Both the position numbers and the translations under genes were made by a program. From positions 186,001-250,000 of the forward strand of contig CACVBU010000227.1 of assembly GCA_902728285.1 (NCBI GenBank): DNA of 64,000 nucleotides, written 5' to 3'. Below, one piece after another: positions 43,359 through 55,996 of the stretch. Source of the stretch: Clytia hemisphaerica. Lineage: Eukaryota > Cnidaria > Hydrozoa > Leptothecata > Clytiidae. Every line of letters begins with the position of its first letter. Position 1 is the stretch's first letter. The notes under the pieces are model-generated. The model searched no databases, had not been told where the DNA came from, and was given only the letters and a program-made list of their open reading frames with translations.

Positions 43359-43784
43359 TTAGAAGTGTTTAACAACAACGTAAGTAGCGATAAATCCATA
43401 TTTTGCAGCAACGAACGAAGATGTTTCTCCTCTTTCATCATCGTCTTCTTCATTTCTCTCCCTTCTTCCGCGTCTCTCCCTTCTTCTTCTCCGCGTTCTG
43501 CCGCTCGCTCTCCTCCACTTGGATGAAAACATGGAGCGCTTCTTCCTTCCACTTCTTCTTTTATCATGATTAGGCTCCACCGAATCGAAACTCGGCTTTT
43601 TTTCAGATTCATCCGTGCAAATTAATTGCTCGTTTGGTTCTAAAGCACTCGATAAATCACTGGCATTAGTTGGTTCAACACAGCATTGTGTCAACAATAT
43701 TCTTGTAATGTTTGCCTGATCGATAGGAATACAATAATTTTCGACCAAGCAAGCAGTCAGTATGATAAAAATTGTGAAAGCCAT
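43359..43784 (-). CDS. Hypothetical small secreted protein with polybasic region
   Basis: This 141-residue frame starts with a clear signal-peptide-like sequence (MAFTIFIILTACLVENYC). A short Cys-containing segment follows (TQCCVEPTNA, LICTDE), then a strongly basic stretch with possible furin or prohormone convertase sites (KRRSGRKKRS near residue 75, then an Arg-rich run), an acidic patch (EEDDDER), and a hydrophobic end. I do not recognise the family. The layout could be a peptide precursor, but the Arg-rich part might be chance or intronic, and no splice sites were checked by transcript. Nothing resembling it is nearby. Confidence 0.35.
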   Translation of the reverse strand: MAFTIFIILTACLVENYCIPIDQANITRILLTQCCVEPTNASDLSSALEPNEQLICTDESEKKPSFDSVEPNHDKRRSGRKKRSMFSSKWRRASGRTRRRRRERRGRRERNEEDDDERGETSSFVAAKYGFIATYVVVKHF

Positions 43785-43789
43785 AAAAC

Positions 43790-44326
43790 TTCGTGTTTTT
43801 TTACTCAGTGATAAGTAAGAACTCCGTTGCTGTTTCCATCAATGATAACTTCTTTCTTATTCGTTCGTCCTTGAGAAGTTTGTTGCTGATTGTTATCATG
43901 AAGAAATGTGAATTTTAAAATAGCTTTAACAGTTCTTCTTTGAGGTTTTCATCACCAAGACCTGCTGTTTCTTACTTTTACTTTTTAGCTCCATCCAACT
44001 TTTTGTTGTAAGCTTTTGGAAAAATAACTTAACATGACAAACAACGCACAACTTTAAAGGATTGGAAAATTCAGAGCCAATATTATTATATTATTGTTTA
44101 ACACGCTGCTGGCCACTTTAGCTGAAAGCAGAACTATTTTCGACTTTCGGGGTAAGATGAAAATCTATCATACCGTTATGAATAATGGATAGTTCTGGGT
44201 CTGGCAGGGATTTAAAAAACCATTGTGTTACCGTATTTCCGGTCGGAATGAAAGACCAGAGTGACACTTTGAATGACGTGTGCGTGATGCAGGGTGTTTA
44301 ATAAACAATTGCCTTCTTAATTTTAG
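43790..44326. other. Upstream region of the coiled-coil gene
   Basis: No gene. It ends with CTTCTTAATTTTAG (acceptor-like, 44326). The following leader of 115 bases contains one upstream ATG with an 18-codon frame (44347-44403) and the branch-point word TACTAAC at 44423. Confidence 0.3.
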
Positions 44327-44441
44327 AAACAAACTTGTGATTCAAGATGAAAGAGAGTTCAGATGACAATGCTGTTTATCATTTGGCTCACCAATCTCAA
44401 TAACGCAAAACAAAAATAAAGGGTACTAACTCAACCTACCC

Positions 44442-47400
44442 ATGTCCGAGGGCACAACCAAAAAGAAGAAATTTCTGCCTATCAACAAAGCAAAGTTAAA
44501 GAGTTACAAAGAGCAACGACAGAACAGTTTGAATGCTGCTATGGAAACCACTGTGATTGAAGAAACAACAACCACTGCTCAAGATGGCGTCACCAAGAAG
44601 ACAATTGATCTACCAAAGAAATTCAAAAAAGAACAATCGAAAACTGGTAAGACTATTTACCAGAAAGTAGAAAAGAGAAGCTTAAATGAACCTCACTGAT
44701 AAGAGATGCAAAAAAGCCAAAAAAGAACATTTGAAGCAGCTTTATTCTAATCTGAGATAACAAATGCTTGTTTGAATGTTTTGCAAAAAGCCTTGGTTTA
44801 AGTTTCAACGTTCAACAAGTACATTACCAGTCAAGAAGCTAAAATAAAGCTTTGAGATTTTAGACTTAAGAATAAAACGATGTCTTAGAAGATGACCCGT
44901 ACATCCTCTATCCTAAGAAGCACGCCCTTTATCCTGTCAGCTGTCATTTACTTTAATCTCTCTTCTTTTTTTGTTGGCAGGTGTATTGGACACGAAGAAA
45001 TTCTCCATTTTCGGTGAAGTGATGGCAGACAAGAAGAAAGTGGTCAAAGCCAAGAATGACGGTGATGACGACCTTGGTGCTGATCTCAAACATTGGATAT
45101 CTGGTAACCACCCCCCTCACTTTTATTTTCAGTTTTTGTTGAGCAGTACCTTAAAGGAAGAAATTTTGGCGGGAATTTAATTTGGCGGATGGACGAAAAA
45201 ACTAAATTTGGCGGGAATTTAATTTGGCGGTCGCTTAAAAAAATTAACCTTAAGATGGCGTCAAAACAGCGAAAAAATAGTAAAAACACCTTAAAAGAGA
45301 TCATATTTTCAAAATGTTTAATTTGGCGGGAATTTAATTTGGCGGATGTCGGAAAAAAGAAATTTTGGCGGGAACTTAATTTGGCGGATTTCAGCCAAAT
45401 CCGCCAAATCCGCAAAAAAAATTTTCCGCCAAAATTTCTTCCTTTTATGTGTGTCTTGAATGATTTGTGATGTTACAATGTTACAATGTCTATATAGGTT
45501 GCTATATTTTTTTTTACATATTATCACTCCTTGTTAGACTTGAAAATTAAATTAAAAAGTTTCAAAATATATTGTCACGCCAATTAAAATTGCTGGCTTT
45601 TAATTTTCTAGAAATTTAATTTAACATAAAGATAAGATAGAAGGGAAATACTATGATTTTTAATTGGAATTATTCATTGCCTCATCAACATTTCCAAACA
45701 TGACAAAATCTCATGCTTTACTTACGTGAGAGTTTTTCATAAAAGTCACGAGGTCATCGAAGAATAATTTGTTGTTGTTTTCCTTACAAAAAGTCAATGA
45801 AAAATTCCAATTACAAATGATAGTATTTTCCTTCTATCTTCATGTTTTCTATGAACAGGTAAGACCTTAAAGAAGACCGAGCAAGAGTCGGCGCCTTCGC
45901 CCGCCCCGCAAAAGACGCCACCACCTGCATATGACATGTCCAAGTTGAAGCGAACCGCCACACCGGACCTCAACAATAACAGCGTGCAAGATGATCTTGA
46001 TGCGGACCTTGGTGTAGAGATGACAGATGACGATTTCCGTGATGACAACGATGATCAAGCAGAGAGAGAACTAGCTGCTGTTTTTGCTAATGATCAAGCG
46101 GCTGACGAGGTGGAGAATGACTTTAATTTGAAAAACAGCACACCGAGCAGTTTAGTGAACAAACACAAAAACAAATTACTGGCGGCTGCGTCACCTTTGG
46201 AGGAACGAAAACCACCTTCCAGATCCAGTAATACTCCTGGAACACTCGCTGCTGAAAAGTTGAAGAAATTTGGTGATTATAGTTTGTTGGAACGATCAAA
46301 CAGCAAAGCTTCAGAACACGGTGACACTGGCGAGGATCTACCAACGACTGTCAATGTCAGTGATATGGAGGAGCCAGCTAGAAGTCAAACACCTGTTGAT
46401 CGAGTGAAGACTGGGACGCCGGCCGATGGTGGAAGAGGTACTCCTGGTAAATTGCAATTCAAAATGCAACAAAAAGTCAAAGAGAAGAAAGCCATCAAAA
46501 CAGGAACATTAGACATCAAGAAGTTGTCCAAATTCGGTGACGGTAGTGTGTCCAAGAGACCAGAGGGTGGTGATGGTAGTGCAGGATCACCAGCCATACC
46601 AAGAAAGAGGAATGTTGGTAAATTAAACTTGGACCAGTTCAACCGAACACACAGTCCCATGCCTGTGGATGATGATGACGTAAGTGTGGAGCGTGTGATG
46701 AGACGGCAACGCAAATTGTCTGATGACGAGATGTTTGATCCATTTGAAGGTGTATCTGAGAGGACGTCTACTCCACAGCCGATGGAAGATGAAGAATTGG
46801 TGGATGAAGAATTGGTGGATGAAGATGTCGTGCAAGAAGAGATCGAACAGCAAGATGTTATTTACATTGAAGCGAATGAAGTAAACGAGGAATATGCACA
46901 AGCTGAAAGTGATGAATTAATTCCAGAGGAGGAAGGAGTACCATCTGCTGAAGAAGTTGACATGAAAACCAATGAGAAGAAGAAAGAGGATAAGGAGTAC
47001 GATCCAACTTCATATAACGTTCATCGAATCGCCAAACTCCCCTCACCTGACGTCATCAAACAACGCAAACGGATGGCCATTCGTCAGCCGTCTGCTGATG
47101 ATTATCTAAACGAAATGATCGGTGGTCTGAAAGAAAACAAAAGCCCTGCGCATGTGAAGAAGACGAAACCTTCTTCTTCCATGGATATTGAATTCGCCCA
47201 GAAACGACAAAGACCGGCGAACGATTTCGATTACGATCGTAAAGCGAGGAACTTGGAAGATCTCGAACACGAGCGACGGGACATGGAGAGAAGGCAACGG
47301 CGTTTGCTGGAAGAATCAGATGATGACGTCAGCCGTTCCACACCACGTGACACACCACGTGATTACGAATATGAATCACGCGAACCGAGAACCTTCGACT

Positions 47401-50400
47401 CATCTATTGATACATACGACAATCATCATCGTGATTATCAACCACGTGATTTGTCAAAATTTGACTCCTCTGAATATAGGTGAGTTATAATCTACAAGCT
47501 GTCAGTTTGTATACACTTATTTTTGATAATTTTGTGAGCTTTACATCCTAGTCTTTGTGCTCTACGATTGGAAAAAAATTCCTTTTAATTCCAATAAGAA
47601 TTCAATATTTGCTGAAAACGCCAGTGGGGTTTGCTTTGGAGCGTAGTTTCTCGACTTTCTTGGGATAGGATTGTAAATAAAGATATGTAGATGGAGGCGT
47701 GGAACCTTTTCACCCGGGGAATGCAGTAATTCTCATTAGTTTCGGTGGTGGTGCATCGCGTCTGTTCATTGGAATGTAGTTAGGGAGGGTCTATTTTGGT
47801 CCATTTTTGCTTCTTTACTCTCCAAAATTTGTTTGTGCAATAAGTGTCAAAATTCTCTCAAAATTATACCTTTTAATAGCATCAAAAAGAGTTCTGGAAT
47901 TTTAAGCTTGCCAAAAAAACAGAAAGAAAAATAATACCACCCCTTTGAGTATAGCATTGGCTGGAAAGCAATAAAATGTATTCATTCGACCTTTTTTTAT
48001 GGAAAGGAACATATACAATGATCAGAGCTTTCTTTAAATAATCAAATCATTGATATTATCCTTTCTTTATCAGAGGTCGAGATTACAACATGGATTACGA
48101 ATCGTCACGTGATCGAAAGACGTTCGATGATTCATTAAATTTATCTCGATCCAGTTACCATGGTGATGATGAGGAATACAAGAGTCGTCGACCAAGAGAA
48201 TTTGATGATTCCATCGAGTTACCAAGATCCAAGTACGATGTTGGTGAGTTGGATCATGAAATGAGAGATTACGATGGCTCGTATAAACCAAGAAATTTCG
48301 ATGATTCTGTTTCAAAACCTAGAAGGGATGCTGATGATGACTATAGTCGAACACCAAGGGATCTCAAAGATGGAGACGTTCGACCTGAACAAAGAGATCG
48401 AAGTGAGATAGATGGCGATGCTTACCAGAGTGGGAGAGGTAGAGATTTTAATGATTCCATTTCCATACCGAGATCGAACCTCCCTGAGGCTGAGGATGAT
48501 GATGGAGATACGAAATTGAGAGACCACAAACGAAAATCTGGTGCAGATATGTATGATGTTGACGCAAGAGGGAAAGCAAGAGATTTTGATGACTCACTGG
48601 AAAAACCAAGATCAAACTATGTTAATGAAGATCTAGAAAGAACCTCCAAAGAGTTTGATCTCAATGGAGCAGCAAGAAATGCAGATTTCAGCGCAGTTGA
48701 TGTCGAGCAAAGAGGAAAAGCAAAAGATTTTGACGGTTCTCTCCACATACCGAGATCAAGTTCCACAGACCTTGCAGATTTGGAAAACAGACAAAGAACA
48801 ACATCTAACAAAACCACACAACCGTATGTTGTTGATGAAGTTGAACAGATAGGTAAAGCTAGAGCATTTGATGATTCAATTGTGATTCCGAAATCCAATT
48901 ATGTTGAAGAAGAGATCGTTACCGATTACCAGCCGAAAGTTGTTGCTGAAGATGAAGAAGAAGATTACCGAAGCACGAGAAGGTTTTCCAAAGACCAAGA
49001 GATTGTGGAGACTGAAGAGATGCGGCAAAGGAGATTGGCCGCTCAGTTTGAAGAGATAGAAAAACAACGAAGAAGAGAAATGAGGAAGGAGTTGGAAGAG
49101 TTGAAGAGGAAGGAACAAGAAGAGAAGGAGAGAGAAGAAGCAGAAGCGAATGAACGAAAGAGATCCATTTCGTTCAGTGATGATGTTCAAGTGCACGAAG
49201 CTGAACCTTCTAAACGAAAGATCATCGAACAGGAGCTTAAAGAACAGGAACAAAAGTTCTTGGAGCGACAACAAAAATTGGAGGAAGCTGAGAGGTTGAG
49301 GAAGTTGGACGAAGAGATTATGAGACGTGAAATGGAGAAGAGAACAGCCGGTGAACGACAAAGTGAAGAGGAAAAAAAACAAAGAGAGAAGGAGCGACGA
49401 AAAGCTTTCGAACTGCAACAACAACAAGAATATGAAGAGAAAATACGACGCGATCGTGAACGACGTCTCTCCGAACAACGAGAAATTGAAGAAATGAAGA
49501 AGCGACAACGCGATGAACGCAGGCGGTCGCGCGAAGAGAAGCGCGAACAGGAACGATTGGCGTGGGAAGCTGAAGTCAAGAAACGGCAAGAAGAAGAAGA
49601 GAGAATGTTTGAAGAACGGAGAAAGCAGCGCCAACAAAGAACTTCACAGGAGAAAATAGAGAACCAAGAGTTGTTGAAATTGCAACGTTTGAAAGAAGAA
49701 CAAGATTTGCGACGGTTGGAAGAGATTCGTTTAGAACGTGAACGCAAAGAGCATGAGCGACAACGTGAGTACGAGATCTTGAGGGAAGAAGACATGTTAA
49801 TGATGAAGAGATTGAAAGAACAAGAACGTCTTCTGCAAGAAGCAGAGGAGCAATACCAACGACAACAAAGAGAATTGAAAGAAGAAGCTGAAAGACAATG
49901 GCAAGCGTTCAGGAGACATGAAATCGAACGACAACGAGAGGTAATTTTGTTGTTTGGGTCCAATTCACGAAGAAGAAGAAAGTGCCGGATTCTTTTTGAA
50001 GTGCTCTTTGCGGTTCTTTCTCCAGAAGTTGAGGTGGAGTGTTCCACTCTGGCATAAAGAATTCAATGATTTCCTTATCATTTTGATCGGTGAAGCAATC
50101 AAGTCAAACTGTATCAAGATTCTGAGCTGAAGAAATAACAAAAAATATTATTTTCTTAAAGATGGAAAGCATACTATTAATACCATTTGCTTCTTTCAGG
50201 TGGACGAAAGACGTTTGCAACGAAGAAGTGAGCGTAAAGGGAAGAGGGTGTTGCAGATACAACACGAAGATGAAGAGATGGACCGATTGTGGGAGTTGGA
50301 GAGACAACGAGCTGACGATCGAAGACGAAAGAAGTTCGAAGAAGAAGAGAGGTTGAGAAATCTCGAGTTGGAGAGGTTGAGGTTGGAAGCAGAAAAGAGA

Positions 50401-53400
50401 CGTAAAGAATTGGAAGCAATCGCTGCTGAAATGAGAAAAATCGAAGAACTGAGACGGTTAAGGTAGGTGACCGCCACCGTTTTGAAAAAGTTTTGGTGTT
50501 TGCCGAACATTTCCAAATGTAGAGCATGTTGAATAGCATTTTAATTCAACTGAAACGACTTATAATGTGAATACCTACCATATATCCATCGACGAAAAAA
50601 AGTCTTTTCAGGTTCCTCCTGAAATCATTTGCTATCTTAGAAATATGTAATAGTTACATTCAGACCTAACGTGTTCTTGTGTGTGGCCCACTATCTTATT
50701 AATATAAAAATTTTGAGCAACGATTCTTTAGAGCTGAACAGCGGCGGATTGAAGAGGAAGAGAGGAGACGTCGTGAAGAAGAAGAAAGATTACGAAGAGA
50801 AGAAGAAGAACGAAGAAGGCGTGAAGAAGAGGAACGATTGCGTAAGGAGAGAGAAGAAGCGGAGAGGCTACTCAGATTACAGATGGAGGAACAAAGACGG
50901 AGAGAAGAGGAAGAGAGGCGAAGAAGGGAGGAAGAGGAACGCTTACGAAGGGAAGCAGAGTTGGAGAGGTTGAGGTTGTTGGAGGAAGAGCGGTTGAGAC
51001 GTTTGGAGTGGGAGCGAATGTCAGCGGAAGAGAAAAGGAGAAGGGAATTGGAAGAAGCTGAACGAAGACGAAGAGAAGAAATGGAAAGAGGTAAGGAAGA
51101 GCTATTGAGCGAAAACCCGAACAATCGAGGGGAAATCTTTAGTTTCGAACTTCTTGCAAAGTTTTGTACGTTGCATTTATTTTCAAAGCTCAAAACTGGC
51201 ATTAAATTTTTTTCTTGTTGTGACAGGAAAACTTTAGTATGCTTTATCTTTGGAAAAAAAAGTCAGGTCCAGAGTTGTCATTATAGCTCAAAAAGGGTAT
51301 TATATTCTTTTCTTGGTGTGCATATGTTGTGAAAGGCTTATGGTGTTTATGAAGCAAGCTCAGAACTTTGTCTTGTCACTTCTTAACGAAATCAGCTTAA
51401 CTTTAAGCTGAGTAATAAAGAAAAAAAATTTAACGGTAGAAAGTAAAGGTTTTATTGAGACAGAAACCTCCCTTTACGTGATATTAAAACAAAAATGCTA
51501 CCGGAAAAGTGTACGCAGTAAAAAACCAAATAGAATATTGAGTCTGTGCATGCTTTGCACCGGAAATCAAAATTCTCTATCACGTACTTACCTTTTGCGT
51601 CATCGTTATTTTTACATCAAAGGGCGTTGAAAACAAGTGATCAAACCTTCCAAACAATGCCATTAAGCTTCTTAACGGTACATCGTCAAATGTGACTTCA
51701 GAAAGCTTACCTCCATATAAATGCGCCATAAATCGACCGTGTTTTTATGAAACCGTTATTTTAAGCAGGGCTGGTTATAGAATTTGAGGAAACTAAATTA
51801 TAAACGTATTTTATACATGTAAGTAAGGCTAGATTTGTTCGTGAATTATAATGTTGGTGGGTCGGTAAAGTTTTGATTTTTAGTCTTTTGTATAACTTGC
51901 TTTACTATGATTTATATGATTACCCTTTGGAGATTTTTCAAACTTTCAACTATGATGAGTAAATGCCGTCACAGTTACCTATAAAATCATTTTTTGCCAA
52001 CTTTTCACCTCTCACTTTCACTAGCTCATCAACAGCTTAGTTTTATGTATTCTACAGATAAGTCTGTTGTATCAAACGACTGACCAAGCTCTCGTCTAGT
52101 GTACTGTAATAACTTTTTGTTGTCATCTTGTCTAGCACTTCGTATGATGGAGAAGAACAATTTTGACGGTTGGTCATTATTGGCGGTGGGCGAAGAGGCG
52201 GTCATCGAACCGCCCAAAAATGGCGGAGAAATGAACGTGGAAGATGTAGAGAATGAAATCAACCTGGTGGAAGTGGAAGAAGAACAGGTGATATCTTACT
52301 CATTGGTGACGTCATTCCTTCTTTCTTGAACCACCCGAAGATCAGCCTCTACTACAGTTCGCTCTCTTTAATTCGAACTCGAACGGGAAGAAAGTATTTT
52401 AAGAGGTTCTCCTTTACGGGGAACGGGAATTATTTCGAATTATATAGAAAGATTCGAAAAAAAAGAAGTTCGAATTTAAGCGAGAGTCTTGTAGTTTTTA
52501 TATAAGTCTTCGTATAAAACGTTTCAAAAATGGTATCCTGTATTGTCAAATATACTCTCGGGTACCTAATAGCCGGGGGGATTGGAATAAGCGGGGGGGG
52601 GGGGGATTGTAGCGAGCACCTCACTAAAAACCGGGATTTTTCATCTCGTTTCTTAGTGAGTTCCACTTTGACGATTTTTGAAAAATAGAAGCCTTTCAAG
52701 TGTTTTGACGCAAATTCGGTTATTTTGCTACTGCAGGAGCTTCGAAAGTTAAAAGTGACGTCAAAAAATCGAATGTTTAGAGCCCGAAAACCCGGACTCA
52801 AAACATTCGAAAAAGTCGCAAAGTGGAATAGACGTTAATTGCGTAAAAAAACGCGGGTGACGTCTAGTATAGGCTAGGGGGATTGGAAAAACTCTGAAAA
52901 CTTAATAAGCGGGGGGGGGGGGATTGGAATAAAAAATTTTGAAAAGGAGGCTAATACAGCAGAATTAGGACAAAAGAGGGGACTTATTCAAAAGAATTTT
53001 CCCACAAATTAATAAGCGGGGGGGGTTGGAATAAGAATGTCCTGGGTGGAAAATTTTCGAAAAATTAATTAGCGGGGAGGGGGGACGGCTATTAGGTACC
53101 CGAGAGTAGTAATTTAGGACGATAAAACGAAAGTATTGAAATGATTAGAATGTCATGAATTTCAATGCTTTTGTTCTATTGTCCTAAATTCATGTGGCAA
53201 TACGAAATACCATTTTTGACATTGCTTTTCTAAAATCACGGAGGTTTCACTTATCTAAAGTGAGGCCAATTTAATTTGGTTTTTTACGGGCCAACCTACC
53301 CATAAAAGAGGGGCTGGTCGGCAAAAAAAAACAAATATAAAAGTAGAATTTCACCTATGAAATCCCCTAAAAAGGCAGCAAAAACTACTACTTCTTGACA

Positions 53401-54171
53401 CAAATTCGAAATAGAAAATAAAAAGGTACAAAAAGGTCGAATTCGTGGATAAGAATAAAAATGGAACCAAAAATTCTCAAAACCTTGGAAAAACTACCAA
53501 AATTTTGGCAGTCTGTAACGCAATGAAAATAAAAATGTACTACCAAAATCAATTTTATTTTTATTTCGATTTTTGGAATTTCAGTGTCGGTCGGGCCCGT
53601 AAGACAACTAATCAAATTGGTCTCGCCTAACATGGTTTTTGTCTGTCTAGACACTCGCTCACTTTCTCACTTATTTATCACTCTCGTTTTTCAGGTCCAG
53701 CGAACTCGCGAGAAATGGGTGTTAGTAGCACGTGGTAAAGAAAAGGAGAAGTACCAAGACGAATGGATCTCATTGGCTCAAGGTAGTGAGATGGCTGATG
53801 ACAACTTCTGTCATTCGTCGAAAAAATTGAAAGCCTGGGCACGAGAACAACGTGTTTCGGTTTCCTCTATGGAATCCTCATTCTCCAATCAAAGTGAAGA
53901 ACGGGAGGCATGGGACCGAAGAATGCTACCAATCCAAATCGACGAATTCATTTCGATTCAAGAGAAACATCAATTCACTTTCGTCGATCGTAAAGGACGA
54001 ATGAAGGTGTTGAAGAAGCACGTGTATAATAATCAGAATGGTCACGTGTCCAACATGGCGCATGATGATGAGTTACATAAGAAACATTCCATGTTCTTCG
54101 TTGAGAACGCCATGAGAAATCTTCAAGATTATCAGTTGAGAATGAGAGGATTGTTAATGAAAATGTATTAA
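44442..54171 (+). CDS. Large charged coiled-coil protein with FDDS-x-x-x-PRS repeats (eight exons)
   Basis: Exons 44442-44646, 44981-45103, 45859-47479, 48074-49940, 50200-50462, 50732-51090, 52136-52287 and 53695-54171 join in frame with GT-AG borders, giving 1688 residues. N-terminus: basic, with LDTKKFSIFG near residue 71; LAAEKLKKFGDYS and LDIKKLSKFGDGS follow in exon 3, a repeated K-x(2-3)-FG motif. Exon 3 is acidic with SP/TP sites. About residues 620-925 hold eight copies of a motif like RDFDDSIxxPRS. Residues about 930-1480 are almost all E, R, K, Q and L with no helix breakers, a long coiled coil or single alpha helix. The C-terminal 160 residues (KWVLVARGKEKEKYQDEWIS ... FTFVDRKGRMKVLKKHVYNN) are not low complexity and look like a folded domain that I cannot name. 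Probably cytoskeletal or contractile by composition, which is inference. Confidence 0.8.
45154..45444. mobile_element. MITE made of TTTGGCGGGAA repeats, in an intron
   Basis: The perfect inverted ends AAGGAAGAAATTTTGGCGG are flanked by TTA on both sides, as for PIF/Harbinger elements. Between them AATTTGGCGGGAATTTAATT or a variant is repeated about six times (45170-45390). It lies in intron 2 of the coiled-coil gene. Confidence 0.75.
47480..48073. other. Intron 3 of the coiled-coil gene
   Basis: 594 bases, GTGAGT donor and CTTTATCAG acceptor, no repeat recognised. Confidence 0.6.
51091..52135. other. Intron 6 of the coiled-coil gene
   Basis: 1045 bases with a GTAAGG donor and CTTGTCTAG acceptor. 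No inserted element was recognised. Confidence 0.6.
52555..53106. mobile_element. G-tract MITE in intron 7 (552 bp)
   Basis: The inverted ends, beginning CTCTCGGGTACCTAATAGCC, are perfect for 21 bases and flanked by TA (52553-52554, 53107-53108). Inside each end, and again near 52915 and 53020, are runs of up to 13 G preceded by GGATTGGAATAAGC. Beyond the element, AAAATGGTAT (52527) and ATACCATTTT (53206) suggest that it lies inside an older palindrome. Confidence 0.8.
53109..53193. repeat. Short foldback hairpin
   Basis: AATTTAGGACGATAAAACGA through GTATTGAAAT pairs, with a few mismatches, with ATTTCAATGCTTTTGTTCTA through GTCCTAAATT. It abuts the G-tract MITE. Confidence 0.55.
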
Positions 54172-55984
54172 TGGATATTAGTTCACAAGTGACTCGAAGA
54201 CGAAAGAAGAAAATGAATAGAACTGTGTACACACCAGTACAACCATAATGACATAATGAGTTTGAAGATAGACTCGTACTGTGGACTACGTTTCTTTATT
54301 AAACTGTGGCAGATACGAACAGGTTTTTCAAAATGAAGACTAACCGTAGATTGAGAACTATGCGAACTATGTACTGTCATGTAGACTGGTTAAACCTTTG
54401 TGGATATGTTTAAGCTTGTAATTTTATTTTAATATTTTGTACCTCATTTTATGTATCATTGAAGATACAAAGTATCTGGCTCAACTAAGGGGCAAGTAAG
54501 GTAAGGGGCTTGAGAAACTCATCTTGGAACAATGGTTCAAAAGCAGGGGGAACTTTTACTTTATTCCAGTTAATTTGCGCCAGGTCCTTTGTATATAGTT
54601 TGTAAATTGTATCAACGTTTGTATAGTTACTTAATTACATTTAACTTTTTAGGAAGATATCATCTCAAATATTCATTGGAGATTCTGCCTTTGTGGGCTT
54701 TAGTATACTAGGTCAAGTTACGGCCAACTCAACCTTAGTTTAACGGTTAAACAACTTTTTGTCGAGACTTTCGTGTTTGTCTTATTCTTTAAAAATGTCC
54801 ACTCTATACTTCGAAACGAAAACTTGTTCATCATTGGAAGCTAAAAAAAACTGTTCTCATTTCTACGAGACTTGTAAAGAATAGACCATCAACCTTCACT
54901 TTTTTATAAAAAGCAAAGCTATTAGGGTCTTTCTTCATTCTTTTCTTTCCAGAACAAAGAGTTTCACAAACAACAACATGTGAACAATGTTCAAACAGAA
55001 ATAAACATTGTTGGTTCAGAAAGTGTGTCCATCTGTAGCCTCAAAACTAAACTTCCAAGTTTATTCAGTAGAATGAAATTCAAAATGGTAGACATGGAAA
55101 TGGCTGTTAAGGAGCTGGATTCCATTAACATGTAGAGAAGGTATTTATGCATTTCGAAATTTATTTGATTGTTTGATGTTTCTTACATAGCAGACCCACG
55201 TTACGACCAAACCTCCTCACTATTCAAACCATGCACATTTCGCATTTCATCCAAAGTTTAATTATAATGAGTAAATTCGAAACTACTCTTGACTCTTTTG
55301 CTTTTGTTTTCGATAATTCTTTTAGCATTTCAACCCTACCGTTGTGTTCTTACCGCGAAAGCTCTAAACATGTTATATATGCTTCAATGATTCAAGATTT
55401 TGATTTAGTGTAGTGTATTTGTAGAACAGACATTTCGCTTTTTGTTTTGTTGGCTTTATACCGGTCAAAGTGGCAGTGCTGATTCGTGAGGCTTGAGATC
55501 TCCTGTGTTCACTTCTACATCTCCATTGCATCATCAAAAACTCACTTTTTTTAGAGAACTAGTAAATATTGGTTCAGTCTCCAGGCTATTAATAATTTTG
55601 CATAAGTTTTCAGGCTTAAGTTCTTAATACGCTTAGGTTTTGACTGAAAAGAGATGGAATCCACTTTTTTCCTCATTGGAGGCTTGTATTGCCCTTACTC
55701 AATTCTAAGTTTCAGTCCAATTTCTTCCTTATGTTTTCATGGCATTTTTCATTAAAAGAAAACGTGTACCAGAACGTTGGCTAAAAACATATTTCTATGA
55801 ATATTGCTTAGTGATACACGAATACATTGTCATGTCGTTTTGCCTGGTAGCTTGCATGTTATTTGCGCAGTTGCCATTCCTGTTCAAAGCACAAAAGTTT
55901 ATATTGTGTAAATGTCTTTATATTAAAATTCATTGCATTAGATTTTCTTCAGTTCCCTGATTGAAATTTGTCGTTTGTTTTTAG
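54172..55984. other. 3'UTR of the coiled-coil gene and intergenic DNA
   Basis: AATAAA at 55002-55007 lies in a small hairpin (AACAATGTT ... AAACATTGTT) and is a candidate poly(A) signal. The region ends in a pyrimidine tract and TTTTTAG (55984), the acceptor-like site 12 bases before the SLC24 ATG. Confidence 0.4.
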
Positions 55985-55996
55985 AATGCTGTTGAA

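Noticed and set aside
48876-49637. Long minus-strand frames (253 and 286 codons) opposite exon 4 of the coiled-coil gene
   Set aside because: Rich in Phe/Leu or Ser/Cys/Arg because they are the complement of GAA/GAG/AGA repeats; the plus-strand frame has consistent splice sites.
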